A stretch of DNA of 64,000 nt from NCBI GenBank assembly GCA_030998015.1, contig JARWMV010000239.1, forward strand, positions 1,475,815 to 1,539,814, in the 5' to 3' direction. Origin of the DNA: Ceratorhiza oryzae-sativae (lineage: Eukaryota; Basidiomycota; Agaricomycetes; Cantharellales; Ceratobasidiaceae). A program made the translations under genes and the position numbers. Positions 46,331 through 58,142 of this stretch are shown piece by piece. Each line of letters opens with the position of its first letter. Position 1 is the stretch's first letter. The notes beneath the pieces are model-generated. The model had not been told where the DNA came from. It searched no databases and saw nothing but the letters and a program-made list of their open reading frames with translations.

Positions 46331-47530
46331 TGCCGTGTTGATAAGAAAGCTAAATCACGTACGCCAACGTAAGTGTCGGCGGGACCCGGTCCTTGTATGC
46401 AGCTTAAAACTTGGCACAAAATCGAGAAAAGTAAAGCAGAAATCGACGCATCGGCCTCTAAATACCCTGACATTCTGAGATGCTGGCCTGTCGACCGATT
46501 CAATATGCTCTTGCGACTTGCCAATGCTGAGTAAGGGCAAAGGAATTATGACGATACCTGTTATGCATCGACTGAGGACGGAAGCTGTTGGTTCCACTCA
46601 CGCAAAAGCCAAAATCTAGCTAGCACGAAGTAGCTCCACATGTCTAAGTATGCCTTTTAACACTCACGAGACCCTGGTAGCGCTGGTAGTCTGTGCTATT
46701 CGCGAACTAGTGAGTGCTAAAAGCATACTTCTCTGTACGATGCAGACACCCAATTTTTTTGGATCCCAAAAAGGGCCACTTTTTGACTAATTTGCCCAAG
46801 AATAGTGGTCTTACAGCGCATATAATACGGATGTTTTGCACAAGGTAGCTTAAATTGTCAAAATGATCCAGTTCAGGGAGACGGAGACCAGGACTGGCTC
46901 ATGTGATTTTGTGTGATTCTTAGTCCTGTCAAAAGAATGAAGAGCTATTACTTGCATACCCCTCATGAAAATGGGCATTCAAGCCAAATTCCAGTATTTA
47001 GGTGAAACATCCAGATTTCATGTCGGGTATAACCACTATAACTGGCTATATTGGTCAGAAAGAGGCCCTTTTGAGGATCCAAATTTTTTGGACGTCTGAG
47101 CTGTACAGAGCTTAGACGTTGAGCAAGAGAGAGCATGATGAAGTTGGTTATGACAAACCCTCGGAGGAGACGCCGTTAGACTGCGTTACCGCCCGGATGG
47201 CTTTCTGCATTACCTTGCGTTGTTGCTCCAAGAGTTCCAAACGTGACCGGTTGGAGGAAGATCTGAATTGAGCATTTCTGTACAAATGTTTATTCTGGAA
47301 GCACCCGAACGGCTACTCTATTCGACTTAACAAGCGAGGCCAGAGAACGTCGCCGTCCAAACCGGTTCTTAAAACTATAAAACAAGCAATTTCTTTTTGA
47401 GGGAAAGTACGCTTTCCAGTTTGAGGTTTTCAGCTGTAAAATTGCATCCCATCCGGTTGTTTCCACAGTACTTCAGGACCAGATATTAACCCAATCGTAG
47501 CCGTTCCCGTCGGATGGAATGCAAGAGAGC
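46331..47530 (-). pseudogene. Decayed LtrA-like copy between copies A and B
   Basis: Short blocks match the two intact neighbours in the same order on the minus strand. 47215-47265 resembles 44605-44660 of copy A (CAAACGTGACC-GGTTGGAG), 47335-47385 resembles the exon near 45000-45045, and 46355-46600 resembles the last exons (CCGACACTTACGTTGGC and the region upstream). No exon is intact and most of the coding sequence is missing. A MITE-like element sits inside it. Confidence 0.6.
46750..47091. mobile_element. MITE-like element with about 42-bp terminal inverted repeats
   Basis: 46750..46791 (CCAATTTTTTTGGATCCC, then AAAAAGGGCCACTTTTTGAC) is matched in reverse by 47050..47091 (CCAAAAAATTTGGATCCT, then CAAAAGGGCCTCTTTCTGAC when reversed), with a few mismatches. 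Total length 342 bp, no coding sequence. No clear target duplication could be read. Confidence 0.7.
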
Positions 47531-47729
47531 TGTGGCTATATGCAAAGAAATCAATTAATTAGAGCACAGCCTTGATGATCGGCGCGTGGTGCATGCTATT
47601 TGTGAGGCACCCGACACCCCATGTAAAAAGTAGTTTGTGATGAATTTGTGATTCGGAAAGCAAACCGCGGATAAATTACACGATCCCAAGAAAAGGTGAA
47701 AAAAAAGAATGTAGTCCACCATGAAACAC

Positions 47730-50686
47730 TCATTGAGCATTTTCGGACTGCTTCAAGTTCGGATTCGATTTGCGCGTATACCAAACTGCGATGTACACAA
47801 GCGCCTGAATATCCCATGTAAGTGGGATACGTTACATACGGCAACAACATCATTGCACTGACCGTATCGACGATGAATTGGATACCATATGCCAAAGCCA
47901 GCGTTGGCAAAACCCAGTTGCTACCAGGCACGGTCAGAGATTTCTAAATCAATATAAATCTGATCTGAAACACTCACGCGTCGATCCATTTCAAGACACC
48001 CGCTATCTCGTTGGACCTGTCCTCGCCATTGGGTCCAGGTTCAGGGAAAGGAGTCTGATATTTTCCGATATTCAAGAGCAAAAGCATAAGCATGCAGAAA
48101 CCCATTAGGTAACGACTGATGATAGAAGCCCAGTGGAAGCGATCTTATCATGACAGGAAGGATGAGTCGAGATGCATGTGTATGGAGAAGGGGCGAGATT
48201 TACCGCGAGGCCAGGACTGAATCAAGTTTAGAGTCGCCAGACAAATGAACGTCATGCCGCACAGTCCGGAAATATATCGAGCATTGTTCACACTCGCATG
48301 AATCAAGTCCCAAATCACCTGCAAAAACGAAAATGAATTAAGGCCTGTGCGAAAGAGCCTCAAAAACGGGTGCGTACCCCCAGTACGGTTGACCCACTGC
48401 CGAGATCCTGGAAGAGAGATCTTGTAAGAAAAGATTAAATCATTTTTGTCTACCCAGTACCCACTTGGAACGCGAAAGAGTAATCGTTTTGGTACCTGGA
48501 GAAAGTCTTCTGCACATCATCGGCAATGGTGTCGTTGTCCATAAAGGTCTAGCAGGACGTTCAAGCATGAGCCAACTAGGATCACCCTAGACGTTAAATT
48601 GCGTTACTCACAATATACGTGTTCACAATACTGGACATTTGCATACGCAAGTACCAGACGTTTGTAAGTTCGAGAGCCGTCTGGTCATCGAGTTCGGTTG
48701 CGTTAGTGGCCGTCATATTCGCTTGTACCAGGTCTTCAAGCCTTTGCCACTGGTCCTTGAAAGAAAGTCCAGCCTTGAGCAGGATGGGGCGAAGAACTGG
48801 TTCAAGTGTTTCTTTACTCAGTCCATCCAGGCTGAATATTTCTTCAGTCTTTCCGAAAAGATAAAGGGACGAGTTCAAAAAGCTCTGCAATGAACTATCA
48901 ATCTCGCGTCATTCGTTTTACCATACCAAAATTCTTACCGAAAGCAAGAGTTGGTTTTTGACACCTAAGACGGAGCCACGTCAATTAACCATCAAGTTAG
49001 CCGGGGTGGATGTCGGCTCACCTTCAAGCAAAAGAATGACACTGAGTAACCACGGGAGGTGGACCATGACCCAGGCGGCGCGGCGACGAACAGACTCGAG
49101 CGGCGCAGCACCCTCAAAGTATAGATACGTCAAGAAAAAGACGATCAGAGCGCAGCATACAATACCCGCCCCCGTCGGTCCACCAAAACCAGGGGCTTTT
49201 TGGATGGCAAAAAACGTCCCGGCGATGGCGTTGATGCCCTGTCCAGAGTAACGCAATTATCATACCATTTAAACTGAGCTGACAAACTGAGCTTACCTCG
49301 CCCAAAATGATTGTGGTAATATCGCACAGCCGCCCTGTAATCGATCCGTGTGACCTGAGCTTGATTCCGTCGTTGATCTCCCACTGGAACCGGATTATAT
49401 GCGCAATAACTTCGACCAAGATGCCCGAGCCCCATAGATAGAATTTAACCTTGGCACCATCCGGTTCGGTTCCATGTCGCTTGGTGACGACAAAAGCAAT
49501 GAAGAATAGGGTAGTAGAGATGGCGAGTGCAACTGGGACGAGGAGGAGGCGAATTGGATAGCGCCTGGAGCGATGGGTAAACTTGGCATAGATGACGACT
49601 GAAATTTAATGTCATTCGTCTCGCATTGGCGGAAGCTTTTTGACGTGATGCTTACCACGAATGTGTTGAACAAGAAGCAACAGGCTGTAAAGCGAGTGAA
49701 TATTGAGCGATCCGGAAAAAAAGGAGCACATACCGACTAATAGCAACTACAATTGAGATGGCCACGAGCGAAACTTTTGCTACCCGCTCATTCGCGTACT
49801 GTTCCGGTTTGATGTTCTCAATGCTTATGTCCTCCCATTCGTTGGAGCCCGGAGAATGAAGAATATAGGTTGAAACGTCGAACCCTACGACTCGTTATTT
49901 AATCACAGCTAGGAATCAGCTTGAAGAGTTATGTACCTCGAGTCGTAGCGGCGAGGGCTCCAAAAATGATCAGCTGAAGGAAAACAATCAAAAGGTGAAA
50001 CCTGTAAACGAATTGAGGTAATTGTATGGTTGGGTACGGCTAGGTAAATGACTACGTGCCAGTCGTTTGTGTAAAAGTCGATACTGTAAAAGACCTGGGA
50101 TGTCCACATCCACCATGCGATCGTAAAGAACACAATATACGAGACAGAGTCCTTGAAGGGGTCATCAGCTCGGAATTTTGGGAACATGGAAGGATGGTTT
50201 ACCCAAGGCTGCTTAAACTTGTTATTGGATGTCAGACTGGAGAATGTCGCAGTCCAAGCCAGGTCGTAGAACTAGCAGACTTGTCGGATGGTGCGTTAGC
50301 TGATGAGTGGATACTCGTACCAAGTTCAACCAGCCTGGGGCTTGATCGCCCCATTCGACATCAAGGTTGGGATTGTCAGAGCGAATCTCCTCCTTGCTGT
50401 TGAACTTGCTGGTGTCGCTCAGCTGCTTGCCCTCATAGGTAGGCTGGCGAGATGGCCCAGGCGAGTCGACACCCGCACGTTCATAGAGAACTAGAGGGGC
50501 AGGTTCATCCGCTACAAACGGGTTGCGGGATACAGGGCGCCTCTGCCTAAGTCGATGCTCCCATAGGTTTTGACTGGGAGGAGTGGGGTTAGAAGACGAT
50601 TATACAGATGGCTGACAGACGCACTGGGCCTCTGGATTGGGCTTGCTGTTGAGATGCAAAAAGAGGCTCGAGCGCTGTCGGGGCAT
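47730..50686 (-). CDS. LtrA-like membrane protein, copy B
   Basis: Tandem paralogue of copy A in the same orientation. The ATG at 50686 gives MPRQRSSLFLHLNSKPNPEA. It continues LWEHRLRQRRPVSRNPF, EWGDQAPGWLNL, SYIVFFTIAWWMWTSQVFY, FGALAATTRGFDVSTYIL, KVKFYLWGSGILVEVIAH, ITTIILGEGINAIAGTFF, RRRAAWVMVHLPWLLSVILL and FHWASIISRYLMGFCMLML, and ends WVLPTLALAYGIQFIVDT then ALVYIAVWYTRKSN with TGA at 47732..47730. About ten membrane segments are plausible. The loop after VKNQLLL carries several NxT/S sites (NATE, NMTA). It is divergent from the broken CLC gene, about 370 bp away. The family name (low temperature requirement A) is from bacterial members; the fungal role is unknown. No lesion was seen. 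Confidence 0.8.
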
Positions 50687-51060
50687 GACGAGTGGTCACA
50701 CCGAGGTTTAATGTCCCCAGTAGAAAGACTGAACGAGGCAACTACGACTCGTAAAGTCTGCTGGGCCGCTGCGTTATATACCGCCGTCAGCGTTGTTTGG
50801 TTTGGCCGGGATAATCGTGAGCGACAATAGTGAGCGTCAAAAAAGCGATGGCAACGACAGGGATTGAATGCGAATCAAAGGTTCCCAGACAGGGATAGCA
50901 TAACAGAAGCCCGCCCGTTGCGCTTCGCTCCCTTGATAGCACAGCCTCTGCCCGAGATTCAGGGCGTTGATCAAATCGGCGCGGTGCCTGCGACGACGGC
51001 CAGACGCGTGTCTTTGTCTATATACCGGTCTATCGCACCATCTTGTGCAGCAGTACGGAC
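50687..51060. other. Region between LtrA copy B and the CLC pseudogene
   Basis: Upstream DNA of both divergent genes. A short plus-strand frame (PLIAQPLPEIQGVDQIGAVP) could be a first CLC exon but I cannot confirm it. Confidence 0.35.
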
Positions 51061-52970
51061 GGCATCCGACTAGAAGACACTCCTCTTACGGACGACTTTC
51101 GCCAGCTCCAGGATGCTGAAGAGTTGGAACGAATCAGGCGTGCACCTCGTTTCCCAATTGTGTTTGCATTTGACCTAATGCCGCTTTGAAACATCAGACG
51201 TTACGAAGATCTTACGACGATCGGCGAGCCCCATCAACACCGATTACCTCAATCTTGCGCGCGCGACTGACCCCAACCACGTTGTTTGCTCCCCCAGACT
51301 GGATCCAGGACTCCATTCTCGAACGTAACAAGCGACTGAGAACATCCCGTGACGTCCAGACATCCTTGCGCGATGCCCAAGGGCACATCAATCCACAATG
51401 GATGAAGGCCCAGATGCAAAAAATGGTTGCCACCGGACAAGGTTGGTTCGTTGTCAGCATAGCGGGTCTGTGTTTTTGGCGCCCGTCATATTCTTGGGAT
51501 CAACCCGACTGATGCGTAGCATGTATCGACAGGAGTTTGCATCGGAATCAATGCAGCGCTCATATCCATTGTTACCGAATGGCTGTCCGATCTCAAAATG
51601 GGCTACTGCGTTGATGGCTGGTGGCTGAACCAGCAGTTTTGCTGTTGGGAAATAGATGGGGAAGAAGAGAGCGCATGTGCGTCTTGGAGACCATGGAGTG
51701 CCTATGCGCCCGGTCGATACTTGATTTACGTGTTGCTTGCGGTAGGTCAGACAATTCGAATATTCCTACGTAGCCTGACTGTTTTCGCTAGATGTTGTTC
51801 TCCCTTGTGTCAGCGCATCTGGTGGACTCTTTTGCCAAATACGCCGCCGGGTCCGGAATATCCGAGATAAAATGTATTCTGGCTGGTTTCGTTATGAAAG
51901 GATATCTTGGACTCTCGACTTTAATTATCAAAACTCTCACACTTGTGTGCCTGTCTTCTATTTTGCTATTAGCCGACTTTGATGAACTTCTCGTCAGCCT
52001 CTCGTAATCGCATCTGGGCTTGCAGTCGGAAAAGAAGGACCTTCGGTTCATGTAGCATGCTGCACCGGAAATGTGGTAGCCCGGTTGTTCAGCAGGTTCT
52101 CACGGAGTCAAGGTATGTCTCTTGTTTCTGCCTTCCCCTTGCATGACTGATAGTGGTCCTTGGCAAGGTAAGATGCGTGAAATATTAACCGCCGCATCCG
52201 CCGCGGGAGTAGCGGTCGCCTTTGGCTCTCCTATAGGAGGAGTGATGTTCTCCATAGAGGTATGTGTTAAGCATTGCCATTGCTCCCAGTTCATTGTGAA
52301 GAGTGTTTTAGGAAATGAGTCACACGTTTAGTATCAAGACTATGTGGCGAAGTTTCTTTTGCGCGCTGGTCGCTACAGTGACACTTTCGGTGTGTGTTCT
52401 TGCTCTTTCGATTCGCACCCCGCTGGCACCCCATCTAGGCAATGAATCCCTTCCGGACCGGCAAACTTGTCTTGTTTCAGTTACCTATGATCGAGATTGG
52501 CATTTCTTCGCGGTCATCTTTTTTGTAATCGTAGGTATATTCGGGGCATGTAGAATATACTCTTGCCCAAACTATCGTCTTTATACCGCTCCACAGGGTG
52601 TCTATGGAGCGTTTGTGATCAAGTTCAACGTCCAAGTGGTTTTCGAAGAAAACATCTTGTTGGTTACGGCGTAACTGAAGCGGTCGTTCTCGCTACCATC
52701 ACTGCGATGATCAGCTACTTTAACCGCTTCCTACGTATCGACATGTCAGAAAGTTTGGGAATCTTGTTCAAGGAATGTGAGGGTATGATAACCTTTGCCA
52801 GTGAGTTTGCTCGTACCTACGCAATTTGGCGGCAACCCATGGTAGTTGAGGTCATGGGCACAGTGGCCCATGGTCAATTCATTGTTCTTGGCGACCGTCA
52901 CCCGGTTCATGCTTGTTATTGTATCCTACTGAAGCAAAGTGACGATGAAATGAGATCCTGGTAAATAAAC
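51061..52970 (+). pseudogene. CLC chloride channel/transporter pseudogene, 3' truncated
   Basis: Pieces of a CLC protein run in order: RRYEDLTTI joined to DWIQDSILERNKRLR, then [20 protein letters not shown] (GSGIPE motif), [20 protein letters not shown] (GKEGP motif), AAGVAVAFGSPIGGVMFSIE (the P-x-GG filter motif), EMSHTFSIKTMWRSFFCALV, YDRDWHFFAVIFFVIVGIFG, VYGAFVIKFN, FRRKHLVGYGVTEAVVL and ESLGILFKECEG, ending WAQWPMVNSLFLATVTRF and LVIVSY. Lesions: a base missing at the FQ|VTYDRD join near 52480; another near 52632; TGA at 52930..52932 where the family continues with Gly; and two introns that need a GC donor (after DLTTI and after GIFG). The rest of the channel and the CBS domains are absent. 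Intact relatives are fungal Gef1-type anion transporters of Golgi/vacuole membranes. The loss of the 3' part lies just before a transposon end at 53184. Confidence 0.8.
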
Positions 52971-53183
52971 CTTGGTTCCCCACGAAGCCGAATAGAATTA
53001 CCTGTATTACAGGACAATCCATACAGCTGAAATTTTGTGCATACAGGTCATCAAATCAACCCATGTAAAGATTTTCCTGTATTTTCAAAGAGAGCGACAG
53101 TACACATCTTTCAGAAAATATACGACATGGGGAATACATCTATTCGTTATCTTCGTAATCCTGTTCACCCTGGGTAAATACCG

Positions 53184-53560
53184 CACTGTAGAAAGCGCGT
53201 GGATCTCATCAAAGTCCCCACGTGGGGACTCTATTGAGAGCCAATCACGGGATGTCAGACGCGTCCATTCGGCTCTGAATGGACGTCTACGACATCCATA
53301 TCCTATATGTACAAAATTGGCTTGTAATAGGATGACGTAATCAAATGAAGTCCAATAGTGAAAAAGACGTCCATTTTTTGGGACTCAAATGAACTCCAAT
53401 GGACCTGGTATACGTCTGCACTGTGTGGATGTCAAAAAAACCCACAGTTGTGGGCTTCGAAGGTGTCCACAATTTTGGACTTTTAACCATCCTCAGTTTG
53501 GACTTTCGGAGGGTTTCATTTTGGGGTTCTGTGCTGCCTGCTCATGAGCCCTCAAGAGTC
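53184..53560. repeat. Subterminal region of the CACTA element
   Basis: Non-coding and dense in short inverted motifs: the perfect palindrome AGTCCCCACGTGGGGACT at 53213..53230, the stem CGTCCATTC/GAATGGACG around 53257-53285, and repeated GGAC/GTCC words (GTCCAATAG, GACGTCCATTTTT, GAACTCCAATGGAC, GTCCACAATTTTGGAC). CACTA subterminal regions carry such arrays as transposase binding sites (family knowledge). Confidence 0.6.
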
Positions 53561-53763
53561 CTTGTCATATTTGCTATAATAGTTAGGTGTACGCAGTGTA
53601 AATTATTATATTCATTTGGAGATAATAACATGAAGCATCAAGAAAGCATAACATCAACATCAAGAGACAAAAAACATCAGCATTGGAAGACATGAGAGGA
53701 ATCAAGTAAAGAAAAGTGTCCATATCTAGCTAGATTGCATGGATACCACAACCCCATGACAAA

Positions 53764-56700
53764 CTAGGTCCTCTTGCAAGTGGAGCAACAAGCAGGTGTG
53801 GCAGGCTCTTTGGTAGGCTTCTTCTGAATTTATAGGATGTGTGAGTGATCATCTGTGATGTACAGGAATATCCACATACCTGCATGTGCTTGCTTGTGCT
53901 AGGGGCAGCAATCTTGCCTTCTGGTACCTCCTTGCCCTTGCCCTTGCCAGTGTTGACAGCAGTCTTGCCCTTGCCAGCACTGGCAGTTGCCTTGCCCTTC
54001 CCACCTTGAACATCTGTTGTTGGCACATCATCCCCTCTGGCCACTGTTGCCTTGATTGTTTGAGCTGCCTTGTTCATTCCACCTGCCTTGCTTGTTCCAG
54101 CCATCTTGCTTGCTCTGGCCATCTTGCTCGCTCCAGCTGCCTTGTTCACTCCAGCCACCTGTGTTCCAACATGCTTCCTCAATCTGGCATTCTTGCCCTT
54201 CATGCCTTTGGTGCTTCCTTTGGTTGTGTTGCTGTTGGTGCTACTCTTGCAGTTGCTTGTGGGAGCTGGATTGGATTTGGGCTTGGGAGCAGGCATAGAT
54301 TTGTGGTGGGGTTTGGATTTGGCCTTGGGCTTGGGTACCAGCTTGGGCTTGGGCTTTGCCTTAGACTTCACAGTAGCTGGTGCAGTGACTGAAGCAAGTG
54401 CTGTGTTGGTGGAAGAGCCATGGGCAGTGTTGGTAGAGCCATCACAGCCAGCAGGGGTGTCCAACTTGAAAAGAGGGTTTGCCTTGGTAGAAGGATTGTA
54501 GTCAGGATTGACAGACCAGATGTTGACTAGATCCTGGCACATTGGTGGCACCTAGACCACTTTGCCATTGAGTTGGCACCTAGCAAGTGCACAAAGTGGG
54601 CCCAAAGGCTGAGCTGGGATGGGAACTCCATGCCATATGATGCTGCCACCAGCATTGGCAGATGTTGTGAATGGTTCAACAGGTGTGGGAGTCAATGTGG
54701 GTTTCGTTGCAAGAGGAGTGGGAGTGATGGTTGGAGCCAAAGGGGGCTTGGCAGCTTGTGAGCTAGCAGACAGCATGCTGGGAGGTGCCAAAGCTTGAGT
54801 TGCTTCTGCTTGCACAGCATTGGTAGTGGGTGAAAGAGCAGGCAAAGGAGGAGGTGAAGGGGGAGGAAATGAGCTTGGCAGAGCTTTGGGGGCATGGGCC
54901 TCAGCTTTGGGAGCAGATGTGAAAGAGGGCTTGCAGGTTGCTGGGGGAGCAGAGGCACAAGCAGAAGAAGCTTGAATATTCTGTTGCTGGAGTACCAGTG
55001 GCTTGCTGGTGGCTCAATTTATATCAAATGCCTCCCCATTGTCATCATTGTCATTCCCACCTAATACGAACAACTGTTAAGTGCATATATGCATAGCTAA
55101 ACTGAGACTTACCAGCATCTTGATCACAGGACATGTCTACTGACCAATTTAGATTAATACAAACATTTGTCAAATCCAACATTGACAAGTTGCAACAGCC
55201 AAAGGGAGGCTTGTCATCTTCACTGTTGTTGTCACTGCCAAAGGGAGGGTCCTTGTTGTTGCTGTTGTTGTCACTGAAGCTCTTGTCCTTGGGGAGGCTG
55301 ATATCAATGGTTTCACAGGCTTGTTTGTGCTCATTTTGCCCTGCTGCCACCTGGTTTGGAGGCACTGGGTTCCCATCTTGCTTGCTTTTAGCAGTGGCTT
55401 TCTGCTTTTGAGCCTTGATCCTCATTGGGTCACTGTACTTCTTCCACTGACTAGCCATCCTTCAAAGAATGACATTGAAGAATGCAGTTGGGGCCCAATG
55501 CTTGAGCTTGTGGAATGCCTCCAACTCAGGGTGGATTGTATAAATCTGGAGAGGGCATTACAGCTACAATAAACAGTATAATTTCTTGTCACATACCATT
55601 TCAATTGCATATCTCAAAGCTCCTTTTGGTTGTTTTGTGATGGGCTGGGTCTTGTCAATTCCAAACATACTCCTAATAACAGTCTTGTGGTTGTCCTACA
55701 AATAAAATATGTCAGATTGAGTGAAACATGGCACAAGAAGACAAATGTACATATAACAAGCTGTAATCCTCATTGCTCAGTTCAAGTTTATTTTGGAGAT
55801 TATATCCCCACTTCTTGCCCCTTCCAGGTCCACCCAGGGGCTTCTTATCAACTTTAATCTTGATTGGTCATGTAGGTGCAAGGCCAGTAATGGCTTTGTT
55901 GACTTGCTTCAACACCCACTTGCTGTTCAACTTTTGAATGTCCAAGCCAGCTAGACAGGTGGGTGGTTAGTGTTAAGTCAAGGCAAACATATGGCAACAA
56001 ATGTGAGGCTTACCTTCAGCTGCTATTGCTTCCCTGAGGAGGGAAAAATGATTGTCTGGCATAGTTACCACAGTGAGAGTGACAGAAAGCTGAAAAAGGT
56101 TGAAGGGAGGGGTGGTGAACAAACACTGGCAAAGGCAGTCATAAATAAAAGCATGAAAAGGACCTGAAACAAGTCCATAGGTCAGGGACCAGGTGTGAAG
56201 TGCTGAGGCCAATTACTGATTAGGCAAATGAGATCTTGAGCAGGACATCTAGATGTCCAAATATTGGGGCTGGTGTACAAGACCCACAGTGAGTTAAGCA
56301 ATTTATTATGCCAATGCATATATGATTCAAGCTTGCTCAGGTCTAGCAGGCAACTCCATCTATGGTTTGCATATTGTATTCTCAATAATGTATGTAAATG
56401 AGTGCATGAATCAAAAATATTTAAGGTACATGCAAAGGTGCAAGGGGATGCAGAACAGTTGGGCATTATGAAAAAGTACAGAAAGAACAACAAGCTTAGC
56501 TAGTGTATAATGTGAAACTGATGATGACAAGTGCTATAGTAGTGACAAGGAGGGTGCCCTACATACCAATCATGCCAGAAGGCAATGTGATGTTGCAGTG
56601 CTCAAGGTGCCCAACACCATCCTGCACTGGGGCACATGCAAGGGATGTGGGTTGTCACAGTGTGCTTGCTCTGCAAGCAAAAACTGTTAGAATAGAATGA

Positions 56701-58137
56701 GATAGAATGAGTATATGGATTGTAGTACATACCAGCACCAATCACATAGCCCTAACCAGGCCTGTGTCCTCCCTGTACAGGATATGGAGGTGGGTCTTTG
56801 GGTTGTGATACTTCCTGGCCAGACTGAAGTCAATAACATTGACCTAACAAGCAATGTTAGATATGCATGGCCTGAACAGTTAAAGTACTTACAGGAGCAG
56901 CAGCCTAGTTGGTACTGTGCAGGTGGTTGAATGTCTCAAATTTGATTTGTGTTTTGAGCAATTCCAGTTTGTGAGCACAGTAGAATGAGCACTATATCCT
57001 GCAAGCAGGCCACCCATAATGAAGTTGTCTGGCTTGATGTCTCAGTAGATGAGGTCCCAAGAGCTGCCATGAGACATCTGCATCTGGCAAGATGAAGGGG
57101 AGTACAATATGTGTGTTACACAACAAATACACACTCACCTTGGTTCCATGAAGCATAGTCCCTGGTGAAGATTTCATCATAAGCCATGATATGAACAAAT
57201 GTCATCCAAAATCAAGATTTGTGAGAGCAAATGACAGGAAGAACAAAGGTCAATTAGCAAGGGGTAAATAACTTAAAGAAGAATTGTAAGGAAATAAAGG
57301 AGGATCAGTGGGGGGATCAGTGAGTTTAGTGATGAACCTGTATGCCAGGTTTCTATTCTACAACACAAGGACTGACTGGTTGTATAGGGCATGGCTTGGG
57401 ACTATGTTAATCAATAATTGATTTGGGCACAGGGGATGGAATTGAATTAATCAGAGCGCTCTGGTGATGGCATGCAAGCATAAAAAAACTTACTAGACAT
57501 CATAACAGTCCCAGCAGACATCAGACTGTTGGTTGCAGGCATCTCAGAGATGCTCTGTTGACAAGATGAGCAGCTGGATTGTTGTGGTTGGGGCAAACAA
57601 ATGGACATTTGACATGTTCTAGACAGACATGAGGTGTGAGCAACTGCTAAGGGTGGTAGAAATATGTACAGAAAATATGTACATTGTCTTGTACCCCTAG
57701 TGCCACCATGAACAGAGGGAACTTGGCATGTTTGATCAGCACAAGTTGTAAGTTTTCCAGAGACACTTACAGTTATTGGTTTTTGATAGCAGAGAAAGTG
57801 GCTGGTCAGACAAAGGGGGCTGCTCAAGGCAATGATTGCACAGGTAGCTGGCAGTCTAGGTTGTGGTTGTAGTGTCAATCATTGGGGGAGTGTGGCTGTG
57901 CCTGCTTGATTGCCCCCAGCACTCAAGTGAAACTTTACAATAATTAGTTGTTCGCACTCACCTTCAACCACATCTGCATAAGATGACCCCAGTGTCAATG
58001 TGCTCTCCAACATTCCAGTATGCCCATCTGCCCTTGCTGCCTCCAAGATTTTGCCACTGACCAGGAAGTTTGGCTGCACAAGGCTGAGAATCAGGTTTGA
58101 CTGGTTGCTCATATTGACATTGCCCATGCCCAGTGGT
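53764..58137 (-). pseudogene. CACTA-borne accessory gene, decayed
   Basis: Reads right to left with several exons. Recognisable blocks: MGNVNMSNQSNLILSLVQPN near 58137; IKVDKKPLGGPGRGKKWGYN near 55860-55780; IYTIHPELEAFHKLKHWAPT near 55550-55490; SQWKKYSDPMRIKAQKQKAT; then a very Lys/Ala/Pro/Ser-rich C-terminal part ending CCSTCKRT at 53764. I do not know the family; similar-looking proteins accompany Tnp2 in fungal CACTA elements (inference). At least two in-frame TGA codons (before PIKIKVDKK and before RMASQWKK) stand where Arg would fit, consistent with CGA-to-TGA change. The N-terminal Met seems to lie beyond the left LTR, at 59463..59461, so the LTR insertion split this gene. Confidence 0.5.
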
Positions 58138-58142
58138 GGGTC
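58138..58142. other. Target site duplication GGGTC of the left LTR
   Basis: GGGTC occurs at 58138..58142 and again at 59453..59457, directly flanking the TG...CA ends of the LTR at 58143..59452. Confidence 0.85.

Noticed and set aside
53213..53230. Palindrome as a transcription terminator
   Set aside because: The host is eukaryotic and the palindrome lies in a transposon end with other inverted motifs, so a transposase site is the better reading.
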